A stretch of 64,000 bases of DNA, from positions 1-64,000 of the forward strand of contig JAKALA010000012.1 in NCBI GenBank assembly GCA_021813325.1, in the 5' to 3' direction. Each line of letters starts with the position of its first letter. Position 1 is the stretch's first letter. This stretch comes from a bacterium. GTDB taxonomy: Bacteria; Verrucomicrobiota; Verrucomicrobiia; Limisphaerales; UBA11358. Shown one piece after another: positions 55,041 through 63,011 of the stretch. The translations under genes and the position numbers were made by a program. The notes beneath the pieces were generated by a model. That model searched no databases, was not told the DNA's origin, and saw only the letters and a list, made by a program, of their open reading frames with translations.

Positions 55041-57626
55041 ATGTGTTTAATTTCAAAAAAATGCTGGTTGAGTCTGGCAATCATCGCCCTGGCCTGTCTG
55101 GGTGGGCTGTCACGGGCAAGCGAACCCAAGGCGCCGGGGCTTTGGCCGGGGCGCCAGGCGGATGGCTCAATGCTTCTGCCCAACCAATGGTCGCTGCGTC
55201 CGGTCGGAACACAAATTGAACTGGGCGATTTTCCCGTCAACATGGTGCTTTCGCCGGATGGCCACTATGTGGCGGTCTTGCATTGCGGCTTTGGCCAGCA
55301 TGAGGTGAGAATCGTTGATTTGGCGCGCGGCTGCATTGTCAGCCACGCCGATTTGAATGAATCATTCTATGGACTGGATTTCTCGCCGGATGGCCGGAAG
55401 CTGTATTGCAGTGGTGCCAGCGACGAACTGGTTTATGTTTTCAATTTTCAAAAGGGGCTACTCACAGCGCAACCCGACATTCGCGTGCGGCCAGCCAAGG
55501 AATTGGGCGTTCCCGTGGGCTTAACCGTGTCTCCCAATGGCAAAACATTGTATGTGGCCAATCTCTGGAACAGCCGGGTGTCAACGATTGCGCTCGGGCA
55601 GACCCGTTCCGTGCAGGACATTCTGCTCGAAAACACGGCGGTCCCCGTGCAGACGGTTCCGTCCATGCCGGCGGAAGATTTTGACACGGCGGCGGCCAAT
55701 AAACGCGCCAAAGCCGCCGCCGCCGCCAAGCAGAACGATCCGAACGGGGTCTTTCCCTACGCCTGCATTTTGGATGCCCGGCATGACCGGCTGTATGTGA
55801 GTCTTTGGGGCGCGGCCGCGGTTTCGGTCGTGGATCTGAAAAGCCAGCAACCCGTTGCGCGTTGGGAGGTGGGCGAGCATCCCTGCGAAATGGCTTTGCG
55901 CCGGGATGGAAAATTCCTGTTTGTAGCGAATGCGAATGACAACACCGTGACCGTGTTGGATACCAAAACCGGCCGGGCGGTGGAACATCTTTGGGCCACG
56001 CTCTTTCCCAACTCACCTCGCGGAGCGACGCCGATCAGCCTGGCGCTTTCGCCTGATGAGAAAATGCTGTTTGTGGCCAATGCCAACATCAATGCCGTGG
56101 CCGTATTTGATGTGTCTCAACCGGGACGGGGCCGCAGCCTCGGCTTTATTCCGAGCGGCTGGTATCCCACCTGTGTGCGGGTGACACCGGATGGCAAACA
56201 TTTGTTGATTGCCAATGGCAAAGGCGACACGGCCAAGGCAAATCCTCACGGGCCGCAACCAGTGCGCGGCGCATCCCGCGAGGAATATATCGGCAACCTG
56301 CTGAAAGGCACTTTGAGCGTGGTGGACTTGCCGACAAAAAAGAATTTTACCCAGCAATTGGCGGCCTGGACGGCTGAGGTTTTGAAATGCACGCCCTTGC
56401 GGCCGGATGCGTCTGTGGTGGTGGCGCGGTCGGAGAATAATCCCATTCCCGGACGGGTCGGAGAATCCAGTCCGATTACGCATTGCATTTACATCATCAA
56501 GGAAAACCGCACTTATGATCAGGTTTTCGGCGACATCAAGGAAGGCAATGGTGATCCCAGTTTGTGCCTGTTCCCGGAGCCTGTGACGCCGAATTTGCAC
56601 AAGCTCGTGCATCAATTTGTGTTGCTGGACAATTTTTATGCGGATGCCGAGGTGAGCGCCGACGGACACGAATGGTCCATGGCCGGCTACGCCACGGACT
56701 TTGTGGAAAAAACCTGGCCGTTGAATTATGGCCACAAAAAATCCAAATTTTCCTATCCGAGCGAAGGCGTTTTCAATATTGCCACGCCCGCGAGCGGCTA
56801 TTTGTGGGATCGCGCCGCCGAAGCTGGCATCAGCTATCGCAGCTACGGCGAATTTGTCCAGAATGCTGCCTCCACCAATCAGCCGGTTACGAGCAAACGT
56901 AAAGGGCTGGAAGGCCATTTTGATCCGTGGTATCGCAGCTTTGATTTGGATTATGCCGATGCCTGGCGCGCGAACCGGTTTATCAGCGAACTGCATCGTT
57001 TTGAAAAAGAAGGCGACATGCCGCGGCTGCAAATCGTTCGGCTTCCGAATGACCACACCCGCGGGGTCGCGGCGGGCAAACCCACGCCCACGGCGTATGT
57101 GGCCGAAAATGATGCGGCACTGGGTCGGGTGGTGGAAGCCGTGAGCCGTTCCCAGTTCTGGCCGCATACCGCCATCTTTGTGGTTGAAGATGACGCGCAA
57201 AACGGACCGGATCATGTGGATGCCCACCGCACCGAAGCGCTGGTGATCAGCCCCTACACCAAACATGGCGCGGTGGATTCCACGCTCTATTCCACCACCA
57301 GCATGCTGCGAACCATGGAATTGATTCTCGGGCTGCAACCGATGACGCAGTTTGATGCCGCTGCCACGCCGATGTTCAATTCATTCCAGCCGGTGCCGGA
57401 TTTGGATGCGTATGTTGCCGTGCCCGCCAATGTGGACGTGCATGCCACCAACAGTGTTGCCGCCTGGGGCGGCCAGGAAAAATTTAACTTTGCCGAGGAA
57501 GATGCCAATGATGACATCCAGTTTAATGAAGTGATCTGGCGTTCGGTGAAGGGAGCCAATCATCCCATGCCGGCGCCGATGCACGCCGGCTTTGTGCTCG
57601 TCAGTCCGTCGCGGGATGATGACTGA
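55041..57626 (+). CDS. Secreted YncE-like propeller fused to a phosphoesterase
   Basis: 861 residues: a signal peptide (CWLSLAIIALACLGGLSRA), then a seven-bladed YncE/PQQ-like propeller (about 60-430) with repeated motifs MVLSPDGHYVAVL, FSPDGRKLYCSG, VSPNGKTLYVANLWNSRVS and LALSPDEKMLFVANANINAVAVFD. From about residue 480 lies a phosphoesterase domain (phospholipase C/AcpA type): HCIYIIKENRTYDQVFGD, FVLLDNFYADAEVSADGH, RLPNDHT and TAIFVVEDDAQNGPDHVDAHRT, with the metal ligands E, N, D and H in place. This two-domain form is known from environmental bacteria. It may cleave phosphoesters outside the cell. Confidence 0.88.
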   Translation: MCLISKKCWLSLAIIALACLGGLSRASEPKAPGLWPGRQADGSMLLPNQWSLRPVGTQIELGDFPVNMVLSPDGHYVAVLHCGFGQHEVRIVDLARGCIVSHADLNESFYGLDFSPDGRKLYCSGASDELVYVFNFQKGLLTAQPDIRVRPAKELGVPVGLTVSPNGKTLYVANLWNSRVSTIALGQTRSVQDILLENTAVPVQTVPSMPAEDFDTAAANKRAKAAAAAKQNDPNGVFPYACILDARHDRLYVSLWGAAAVSVVDLKSQQPVARWEVGEHPCEMALRRDGKFLFVANANDNTVTVLDTKTGRAVEHLWATLFPNSPRGATPISLALSPDEKMLFVANANINAVAVFDVSQPGRGRSLGFIPSGWYPTCVRVTPDGKHLLIANGKGDTAKANPHGPQPVRGASREEYIGNLLKGTLSVVDLPTKKNFTQQLAAWTAEVLKCTPLRPDASVVVARSENNPIPGRVGESSPITHCIYIIKENRTYDQVFGDIKEGNGDPSLCLFPEPVTPNLHKLVHQFVLLDNFYADAEVSADGHEWSMAGYATDFVEKTWPLNYGHKKSKFSYPSEGVFNIATPASGYLWDRAAEAGISYRSYGEFVQNAASTNQPVTSKRKGLEGHFDPWYRSFDLDYADAWRANRFISELHRFEKEGDMPRLQIVRLPNDHTRGVAAGKPTPTAYVAENDAALGRVVEAVSRSQFWPHTAIFVVEDDAQNGPDHVDAHRTEALVISPYTKHGAVDSTLYSTTSMLRTMELILGLQPMTQFDAAATPMFNSFQPVPDLDAYVAVPANVDVHATNSVAAWGGQEKFNFAEEDANDDIQFNEVIWRSVKGANHPMPAPMHAGFVLVSPSRDDD

Positions 57627-57821
57627 CGCTTGAGTCAACATTCCGCCATGAATTCACGCGCAATTTTACCCTTGGTTTCTTGATTTGATCGAATGGATGA
57701 AGCGGTTGATGTTTTGGGGCGTATTCATGAACCAATCATAGGAAAATTCTTACGTAAACGATAATTGATAATCTCCATGTCCAAGCAGAAATACCAATGC
57801 CTGATGGGGCGCACTGGGTGG

Positions 57822-57856
57822 AAATGAAAGGCGGAGAAGTTAGAAACTTCTCCGCC
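57822..57856 (-). terminator. Intrinsic terminator of the PUR gene
   Basis: A perfect 12-base stem GGCGGAGAAGTT / AACTTCTCCGCC (57830-57841 and 57845-57856) with an AGA loop. On the minus strand it is followed by TTTCATTTCC. It sits 24 bases after the stop of the PUR gene. Confidence 0.82.
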
Positions 57857-57879
57857 TGCTGATTTAAATGGATGAATTG

Positions 57880-58386
57880 TTACTTGTCGTCGCCGGCCAA
57901 CCCTTTGATTTTTGCCCACCGGGCCTTGGCGGCGGCGGAAAGTTTGGCCCGCGCCGCTTCGCTCAAACTCCTTTTGGCCGGCTTGGCGGCGGGTTCTGAC
58001 TCAACCGGTTCCGGTGTGACCACAGCAACGGGTTCAGGCGCTGTTTCCGCCATGACGGGGGCCGGCTCACTTTCAGTCGCGCCCGATGGCGCATCCGCCG
58101 CGGCGACCATTTCGTCCAAAACCTTCTTAAATTCGGCCAGACCGGTCGATGGCACAATGACTGAAGCGCGTTTGGTGCCGCCTTCCTCGGTGATGCGCAA
58201 GAATCGGCCACGCGGATTTTCTTTCAACGTGACCGTAAACATTTTGCGCTCAATCTGGATTTGTTTGGATCCCAACGTGTCTTCATGAACCACCGGTCGT
58301 GGTGGATATTGCGGATTGTAGGGATGGGCAAACGGCGACCGATATGGTTGCCGACGGAACGGCGATGAGGATTCGTGCGAGAACAT
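57880..58386 (-). CDS. PUR-domain DNA/RNA-binding protein (DUF3276-like)
   Basis: 168 residues. IQIERKMFTVTLKENPRGRFLRITEEGGTKRASVIVPSTGLAEFKKVLDEMV (about 45-95) is a single PUR repeat of the DUF3276/PurA type, which binds single-stranded, purine-rich nucleic acid. An acidic/proline linker rich in EPVxxxP follows, then a basic end SLSEAARAKLSAAAKARWAKIKGL, like the lysine/alanine tails of histone-like or SWIB-type proteins. The N-terminus is rich in Pro, Arg and Tyr. Probably a global nucleic-acid binder. A terminator follows. Confidence 0.85.
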   Translation of the reverse strand: MFSHESSSPFRRQPYRSPFAHPYNPQYPPRPVVHEDTLGSKQIQIERKMFTVTLKENPRGRFLRITEEGGTKRASVIVPSTGLAEFKKVLDEMVAAADAPSGATESEPAPVMAETAPEPVAVVTPEPVESEPAAKPAKRSLSEAARAKLSAAAKARWAKIKGLAGDDK

Positions 58387-58580
58387 CTTTTAACAACTTC
58401 CAATTGGTGAGGTAATTCACCAATTGAATTTTTATGAATGTTATCAGGTTTGGCTGGCGGCGCAAGACCCTTGCCTCTTTGACGTAGCTGAATCAAGAGG
58501 TTGTGATTGGTGTATATGTGTTTAATTTCCTGATGCTTCTGGTTTTCTTTGTCTGGTTTTGCTTGGGCCGGTGAAAAAAT

Positions 58581-58790
58581 TTACAGGCGGATGGAAGACA
58601 TTCTTTGCCGGGTGAAGACCACGTCATGGGCAAAGAGCGACACCCATTCCTTGGCCGCAGTCACATCCTGCTCGCTGCCGCCAATCAAGGCGTGTTGACC
58701 GTTGGAGTTGCGGATGAGACGGGCGTCACCGAAGTAGCGAATGATTTTTGCCGGGGCCAGGCGGTGTCCGAGTTGATTGAATAATTTCAT
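58581..58790 (-). CDS. Small conserved-looking hypothetical protein
   Basis: 69 residues: IIRYFGDARLIRNSNGQHALIGGSEQDVTAAKEWVSLFAHDVVFTRQR. The ordered pattern of Gly, charged and aromatic residues and the compact size argue for a real protein, and I recall similar short proteins in environmental genomes, but no function is known. Soluble. Stands alone; the PUR gene is downstream on the same strand. Confidence 0.6.
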   Translation of the reverse strand: MKLFNQLGHRLAPAKIIRYFGDARLIRNSNGQHALIGGSEQDVTAAKEWVSLFAHDVVFTRQRMSSIRL

Positions 58791-58841
58791 ATAGCATTCA
58801 GTCTAGCGACCGGGATGGACACTGGCTGTCCAGGTAAATAA

Positions 58842-58993
58842 TTTTCCGGGAGTATGTAGCTAACGCAAATCGGCATTGCTTGTTGGAGATACCGAAGGCC
58901 ATCAACCAAGAATCCGAGTCATTTGATTCTTCAATTCAGAACCGATGCCGGTGTTGGCGCCTGGTTTGCGTTAAATACATACTCCCGATAATT
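58842..58993. mobile_element. MITE-like element with ~28-base inverted ends
   Basis: Ends CGGGAGTATGTAGCTAACGC (within 58842-58869) and its imperfect inverse (58965-58993, reverse complement CGGGAGTATGTATTTAACGC) flank ~95 bases with no ORF. Total about 152 bases. The interior also has smaller inverted pieces (CGGCAT ... ATGCCG). The rest of the gap up to 59330 holds nothing I can support; open frames on both strands there look random. Confidence 0.7.
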
Positions 58994-59330
58994 TGGCGTG
59001 ACTGGTTAAGGTCGCGATGCGTGGGCGACGTTGAATTTTAGCCGCGGCTGGCGGGAAATTTGTTCGAGACGGCCGGAGATATTTGGCGTGGCGCCCTTGA
59101 CAGTTGGGCAAAGCGGGCGAAGTTGCGGCTGGCTGGTATGGACGTGCATGTCGGTTGGCGGTCCCCAAACGGCGTGGAACCCGTGAGACCGTCGTTGTGG
59201 TAACAAAGAAAAGACAGTCAGTAGGTGAATACGCCCATGCCAGCCTTTCTTGCGTGGACTTCGGTGTTGTTTTAGGAGATTGCCCTTTCCTGTCGGACGG
59301 GAATGGTTTAATCGGTGATGAATTCAACCC

Positions 59331-60254
59331 ATGATCGCCAATCCATTTAAAATGAACCCGCCACAGCCCCCGCGATTTTTCCAGTTGGTTTGGCGCCTGA
59401 TATTGGCCGTTTCATGTGCTGTGGCCAGTCTGGTGTTCGCGCAAAGTTCAAGCCAGAAGGCTTTGGCGCCATTGAAGGTCGTGACTTACAACTTGCGTTA
59501 CGCCAGCGCCAATCCGCCAAACGCCTGGCTGCAACGCCGGCCAATCATGCGGGAATTAATCCGCACGCTGGCCCCCGATGTGATGGGAACGCAAGAAGGA
59601 CTATATGCCCAGGTGAAGGATTTGGCGGCGGATTTGCCGGATTACGACTGGATTGGGTTGGGGCGTGATGGCGGCAGCCAAGGCGAATTCATGGCCGTGT
59701 TTTACCGCAAGACCCGCCTGGAACCGCTGGCCTTTGATCATTTCTGGTTGTCTGACACGCCGGAAGTGATGGGGTCATCCACTTGGGGAAATGCGAATCG
59801 CCGGATGGTGACGTGGGTCAAGTTCCGCGATCGCCTGTCGGGAAAGGAATTTTACTATTTCAACACGCACTTCGATCATCAAGTGCAACTGGCGCGCGAG
59901 AAAAGTGCGGAATTGGTGCGCCAGCGCGTGGCGGCGTTACACACTCAATTGCCGGTGATTTTGGCGGGTGATTTTAATGCGGCGGCGGAAACCAACCGGG
60001 CATACAAAATCCTGACGGAAGATCACTTTTTCAACGACGCCTGGCTGGCGGCATCCGAGCGTTGCGGTGAAGGCATCGGCACGTTTAACGATTTTAAGGA
60101 CGCCGTGCCGGGCGGGGAACGCATTGACTGGATTTTGACTCATGGCAATGTGAAAGTCGGTGCTGCGGAACTATCCACTTATTCGCGCGACGGGCAGTTT
60201 CCGAGTGATCATTTCCCGGTGGCGATTGAACTAACTATTTCACCTGAAAAATGA
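59331..60254 (+). CDS. Secreted endonuclease/exonuclease/phosphatase-family protein
   Basis: 307 residues: a signal-like segment at about 15-37 (FFQLVWRLILAVSCAVASLVFA), then an EEP domain: VVTYNLRYA, MGTQEGL (metal-binding Glu), GEFMAVFYRK, YYFNTHFDH (catalytic His), ILAGDFNAAAETN (Asp and Asn), RIDWIL and SDHFPVAIEL (final Asp-His). Complete active site. Relatives hydrolyse nucleic acids, sphingomyelin or inositol phosphates; this form is common in carbohydrate-using bacteria, where its substrate is usually unknown. ATG 59352 (MNPPQP) is an alternative start. Confidence 0.88.
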   Translation: MIANPFKMNPPQPPRFFQLVWRLILAVSCAVASLVFAQSSSQKALAPLKVVTYNLRYASANPPNAWLQRRPIMRELIRTLAPDVMGTQEGLYAQVKDLAADLPDYDWIGLGRDGGSQGEFMAVFYRKTRLEPLAFDHFWLSDTPEVMGSSTWGNANRRMVTWVKFRDRLSGKEFYYFNTHFDHQVQLAREKSAELVRQRVAALHTQLPVILAGDFNAAAETNRAYKILTEDHFFNDAWLAASERCGEGIGTFNDFKDAVPGGERIDWILTHGNVKVGAAELSTYSRDGQFPSDHFPVAIELTISPEK

Positions 60255-60302
60255 CATGGACACCTCGATCAGTGGCTGGTGCTTTTGAAATTATTGTAAA
60301 TC

Positions 60303-62345
60303 ATGCAACGATACCCAGTTTCCATTCTGCTGACTTTCATCCTGGCCTGGAGCGCAATCCCATCCGTCGGACTGGATTTGTATGTGGCAAAAAATGGCAG
60401 CGACGTCTGGTCGGGAACCCGCTCCAAGCCAAACTGGTTCAAAACCGATGGCCCGCTGGCGACGCTGGAAAAGGCTCGGGATGTTATTCGCCAAAAGCGG
60501 GCGGGCGGGCAGTTAAGGGAAGGCGTGACGGTTTGGGTGCGCGGCGGTGTTTATCCGCTGACCAACGCCTTTGAATTGCTGGCATCGGATGGCGGCACAA
60601 AACTGGCCCCGGTAACCTATCGTGCTTTTCCCGGGGAAGAAGTTCGTTTCACTGGCGGGAAACCCTTGAACGATTGGCGTCCAGTGACTGACTCCGCGAT
60701 TTTGAAGCGTATGGATTCAGCGGCAATTGGGCATGTATTGCAGGCGGAGATGAACTCCAACAACATAAACGATTGGGGGCGGATGACGCGGCGGGGATTT
60801 TATATTAATTCCGCAAAAGGCAGTCTGGCTTTGTATTTCAACGATCAACCCATGACGTTGGCGCGGTGGCCCAATAGCGGTTGGGCGCGAATCGCCGGCG
60901 TGCCTGCGGGACCGCAAGGCGGTGAATTTAATTACGTGGGAGAACGTCCGCGGCGCTGGACCACGGCGGAAGATGCGTGGCTTCATGGTTATTGGACTTT
61001 TGACTGGGCTGACAGCCGCGAAAAGGTGCGAACCATTGACCCTGATAAACATGTCATTCAAACCGAACCACCGCATGGCGCCTTTGGTTACAAGGCGGGC
61101 CAGCGATATTTTGCCGAAAATCTGTTGGAAGAATTGGATCAGCCGGGAGAATGGTTTTTGGACCGGAAAATTGGGCGGATGTATTTCTGGCCGCCCGCAG
61201 CCATTCACACAAATAACGTTTGGGTTTCGGTGTTGGAGACGCCATTGATTCGCTTGCATCAGGCATCCTTTGTCACGGTTCAGGGATTTACTTTCGAATG
61301 TTCACGGGGCGAGGGAGTGGAAATTCTCGGCGGTGACAATTCTGTGGTCACGAATTGCGTGCTCCGTAACTTGGGCGGTTGCGCGGCACGCATCGCCGGC
61401 GAAGCTGTGCGATCCGGCGTGGCCAGTTGCCAGATTTATGACGTGGAAGAAACCGGCGTTGATTTGGAAGGCGGGGATCGCCGGACCTTGGTGCCTGCCG
61501 GAAATTTCGCCGTTAACAATGACATTCATGATTATGCGCGGGCGTGCTTCACGTATCACCCGGCGGTTTTGGTGAATGGCGTTGGCAATTACGTCGCCCA
61601 CAATCGTCTGCATGCGGCACCGCACAATGCCATTTTATTCGGCGGCAACGATCATGTGTTTGAATACAACGAAGTTTATGATGTTTGCCGCGAAACCGGT
61701 GATGCCGGCGCCTTTTACACCGGGCGCAACCTCACCACACGCGGCACGCAAATCCGTTACAATTACTTTCATGACATTGCCCGCAGCCTGAACTCCAGCA
61801 ACAGCTTTGTGGATGTGATGTCCGTTTACCTGGACGATTGCGCTTGCGGCACGACCGTCGAAGGCAATTTGTTTGTGCGTGCCGGACGGGCGGTGATGAT
61901 TGGCGGCGGCCGCGATAATGTGGTTGAAAATAATGTGTTCATTGATTGCAACCCGGCGGTGCATGTGGATGCCCGCGGTGAAGGCTGGATGAAAGCCAGC
62001 TTTGAGGATCCCAAAGAAACCATTCAAACCACCTTGCGCGCCGTGCCGTTTGATCGTCCGCCCTACAGCACGCGCTATCCGCACCTGGCCGACATTTTAC
62101 AGGATCGCCCCGGCTTCCCGAAATACAACCGTATCGAACACAACATCTGTGTCGGCCCGCGCTGGATCGAATGGCAGGATGGCCTGAGCGAACGGGATGT
62201 TGCGGTGCGGAACAACCTCACCGATGGCGATCCGGGATTTGTGGACCAGAAGCATGGCGACTATCACCTGTTGCCGGGAAGCAAAGCCTGGGATTTGGGC
62301 ATCAAGCCGCTGCCGTTGGCGAAAATGGGGTTGCTTAAACCATAG
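60303..62345 (+). CDS. Secreted right-handed beta-helix protein (GH141- or lyase-like)
   Basis: 680 residues: a signal peptide (MQRYPVSILLTFILAWSAIPSVGL), then LYVAKNGSDVWSGTRSKPNW and ATLEKARDVIRQKRAGG, typical of parallel beta-helix carbohydrate enzymes. Blades continue through NCVLRNLGGCAARIAG, NEVYDVCRETGDAGAFYTGRNLTTRGTQIRYNYFHDIA and NLFVRAGRAVMIGGGRDNVVENNVF. The overall form resembles GH141 (fucosidase/xylanase) or alginate lyase-type helices. Starts 49 bases after the EEP gene, in the same direction. Active residues could not be placed. The end (LLPGSKAWDLGIKPLPLAKMGLLKP) is characteristic of the family. Confidence 0.72.
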   Translation: MQRYPVSILLTFILAWSAIPSVGLDLYVAKNGSDVWSGTRSKPNWFKTDGPLATLEKARDVIRQKRAGGQLREGVTVWVRGGVYPLTNAFELLASDGGTKLAPVTYRAFPGEEVRFTGGKPLNDWRPVTDSAILKRMDSAAIGHVLQAEMNSNNINDWGRMTRRGFYINSAKGSLALYFNDQPMTLARWPNSGWARIAGVPAGPQGGEFNYVGERPRRWTTAEDAWLHGYWTFDWADSREKVRTIDPDKHVIQTEPPHGAFGYKAGQRYFAENLLEELDQPGEWFLDRKIGRMYFWPPAAIHTNNVWVSVLETPLIRLHQASFVTVQGFTFECSRGEGVEILGGDNSVVTNCVLRNLGGCAARIAGEAVRSGVASCQIYDVEETGVDLEGGDRRTLVPAGNFAVNNDIHDYARACFTYHPAVLVNGVGNYVAHNRLHAAPHNAILFGGNDHVFEYNEVYDVCRETGDAGAFYTGRNLTTRGTQIRYNYFHDIARSLNSSNSFVDVMSVYLDDCACGTTVEGNLFVRAGRAVMIGGGRDNVVENNVFIDCNPAVHVDARGEGWMKASFEDPKETIQTTLRAVPFDRPPYSTRYPHLADILQDRPGFPKYNRIEHNICVGPRWIEWQDGLSERDVAVRNNLTDGDPGFVDQKHGDYHLLPGSKAWDLGIKPLPLAKMGLLKP

Positions 62346-62511
62346 TCGGCGCAAGCCATTCCGGTGTCTATGGGACGAGTCGCAGCTCGTGCCGCCGGAC
62401 CATTGTCAATTGCTGGCCGCTGTAGTAGAGTCCTTGCAACCAGTTTCTTCCAGGTGCCGCAACCGGCGCGGAGGTGACTGCCCGCAGTCATTCAAACCAA
62501 AAATAAATCCC
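62346..62511. other. Short intergenic region with palindrome
   Basis: Contains ACGAG-TCGCAG-CTCGT near 62374, a small hairpin that recalls the REP-like elements elsewhere in the window. No gene. Confidence 0.4.
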
Positions 62512-62931
62512 ATGAAAACAAGCAAACTCGTCACTGCTCTTGCCGCTGCCGTCGTGCTGGCTGGTGTGATTCTTCCCGCCCGGGCGGAAGACAAAAAAGT
62601 GGATCCAACCGGAACGTATATTTGGGTTGTTCCCGGACGCAACGGCGGTGAGGATCGAACCAATACCCTTGTTCTCAAATTTGACAGCGACCAGATCACG
62701 GGATCCCTGAGCACGCCCGGACGCAACGGACGAACCGTCAAGACGGATATCCAGGATGCCACGCTCAAAGACACGGAAATCACATTCTGCGTGGTGCGTT
62801 CCTTCAACGACAATACTTTTACCAACAAGTTCTCCGGCAAACTGGATGATGGCACCATCAAAGGCAAAGTGGAGTTTACTCGCAACGGCGATACCCGGTC
62901 ACGCGATTGGGAAGCCAAGCTGCAAAAATAA
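62512..62931 (+). CDS. Small exported hypothetical protein
   Basis: 139 residues from ATG 62512: a signal peptide (MKTSKLVTALAAAVVLAGVILPARA) and a beta-rich domain: TGTYIWVVPGRNGGEDRTNTLVLKF, ITGSLSTPGRNGRTVKTDI and GKLDDGTIKGKVEFTRNG. It shows the GxxxGxLxGxV-like repeats of small secreted or lipocalin-like proteins. I recognise no family. A much longer frame from 62197 overlaps the beta-helix gene and is rejected. A terminator follows. Confidence 0.75.
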   Translation: MKTSKLVTALAAAVVLAGVILPARAEDKKVDPTGTYIWVVPGRNGGEDRTNTLVLKFDSDQITGSLSTPGRNGRTVKTDIQDATLKDTEITFCVVRSFNDNTFTNKFSGKLDDGTIKGKVEFTRNGDTRSRDWEAKLQK

Positions 62932-62962
62932 TTTTGACTCGATCTGTTGATTCAGAAACATC

Positions 62963-62994
62963 AGCGCGTCGCTGCTCAAGTGGCGCGCTTTTTT
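62963..62994 (+). terminator. Intrinsic terminator
   Basis: AGCGCG / CGCGCT stem (62963-62968 and 62984-62989) with TTTTTT after it. The stem is short (six pairs) but G+C-rich. It lies between convergent genes. Confidence 0.7.
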
Positions 62995-63011
62995 GTTCCC
63001 CATTTTCACTT

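Noticed and set aside
54725-55243. 172-codon minus frame next to the YncE-phosphoesterase gene
   Set aside because: Half of it overlaps that gene's start and signal peptide; the remainder (from 55042 down) shows no family features. A 105-residue form cannot be fully excluded.
56013-57338. 441-codon minus frame inside the YncE-phosphoesterase gene
   Set aside because: Shadow of a gene with complete propeller and metal-ligand motifs.
58971-59334. Open frames on both strands between the MITE-like element and the EEP gene
   Set aside because: Short, overlapping one another, no start site or similarity.
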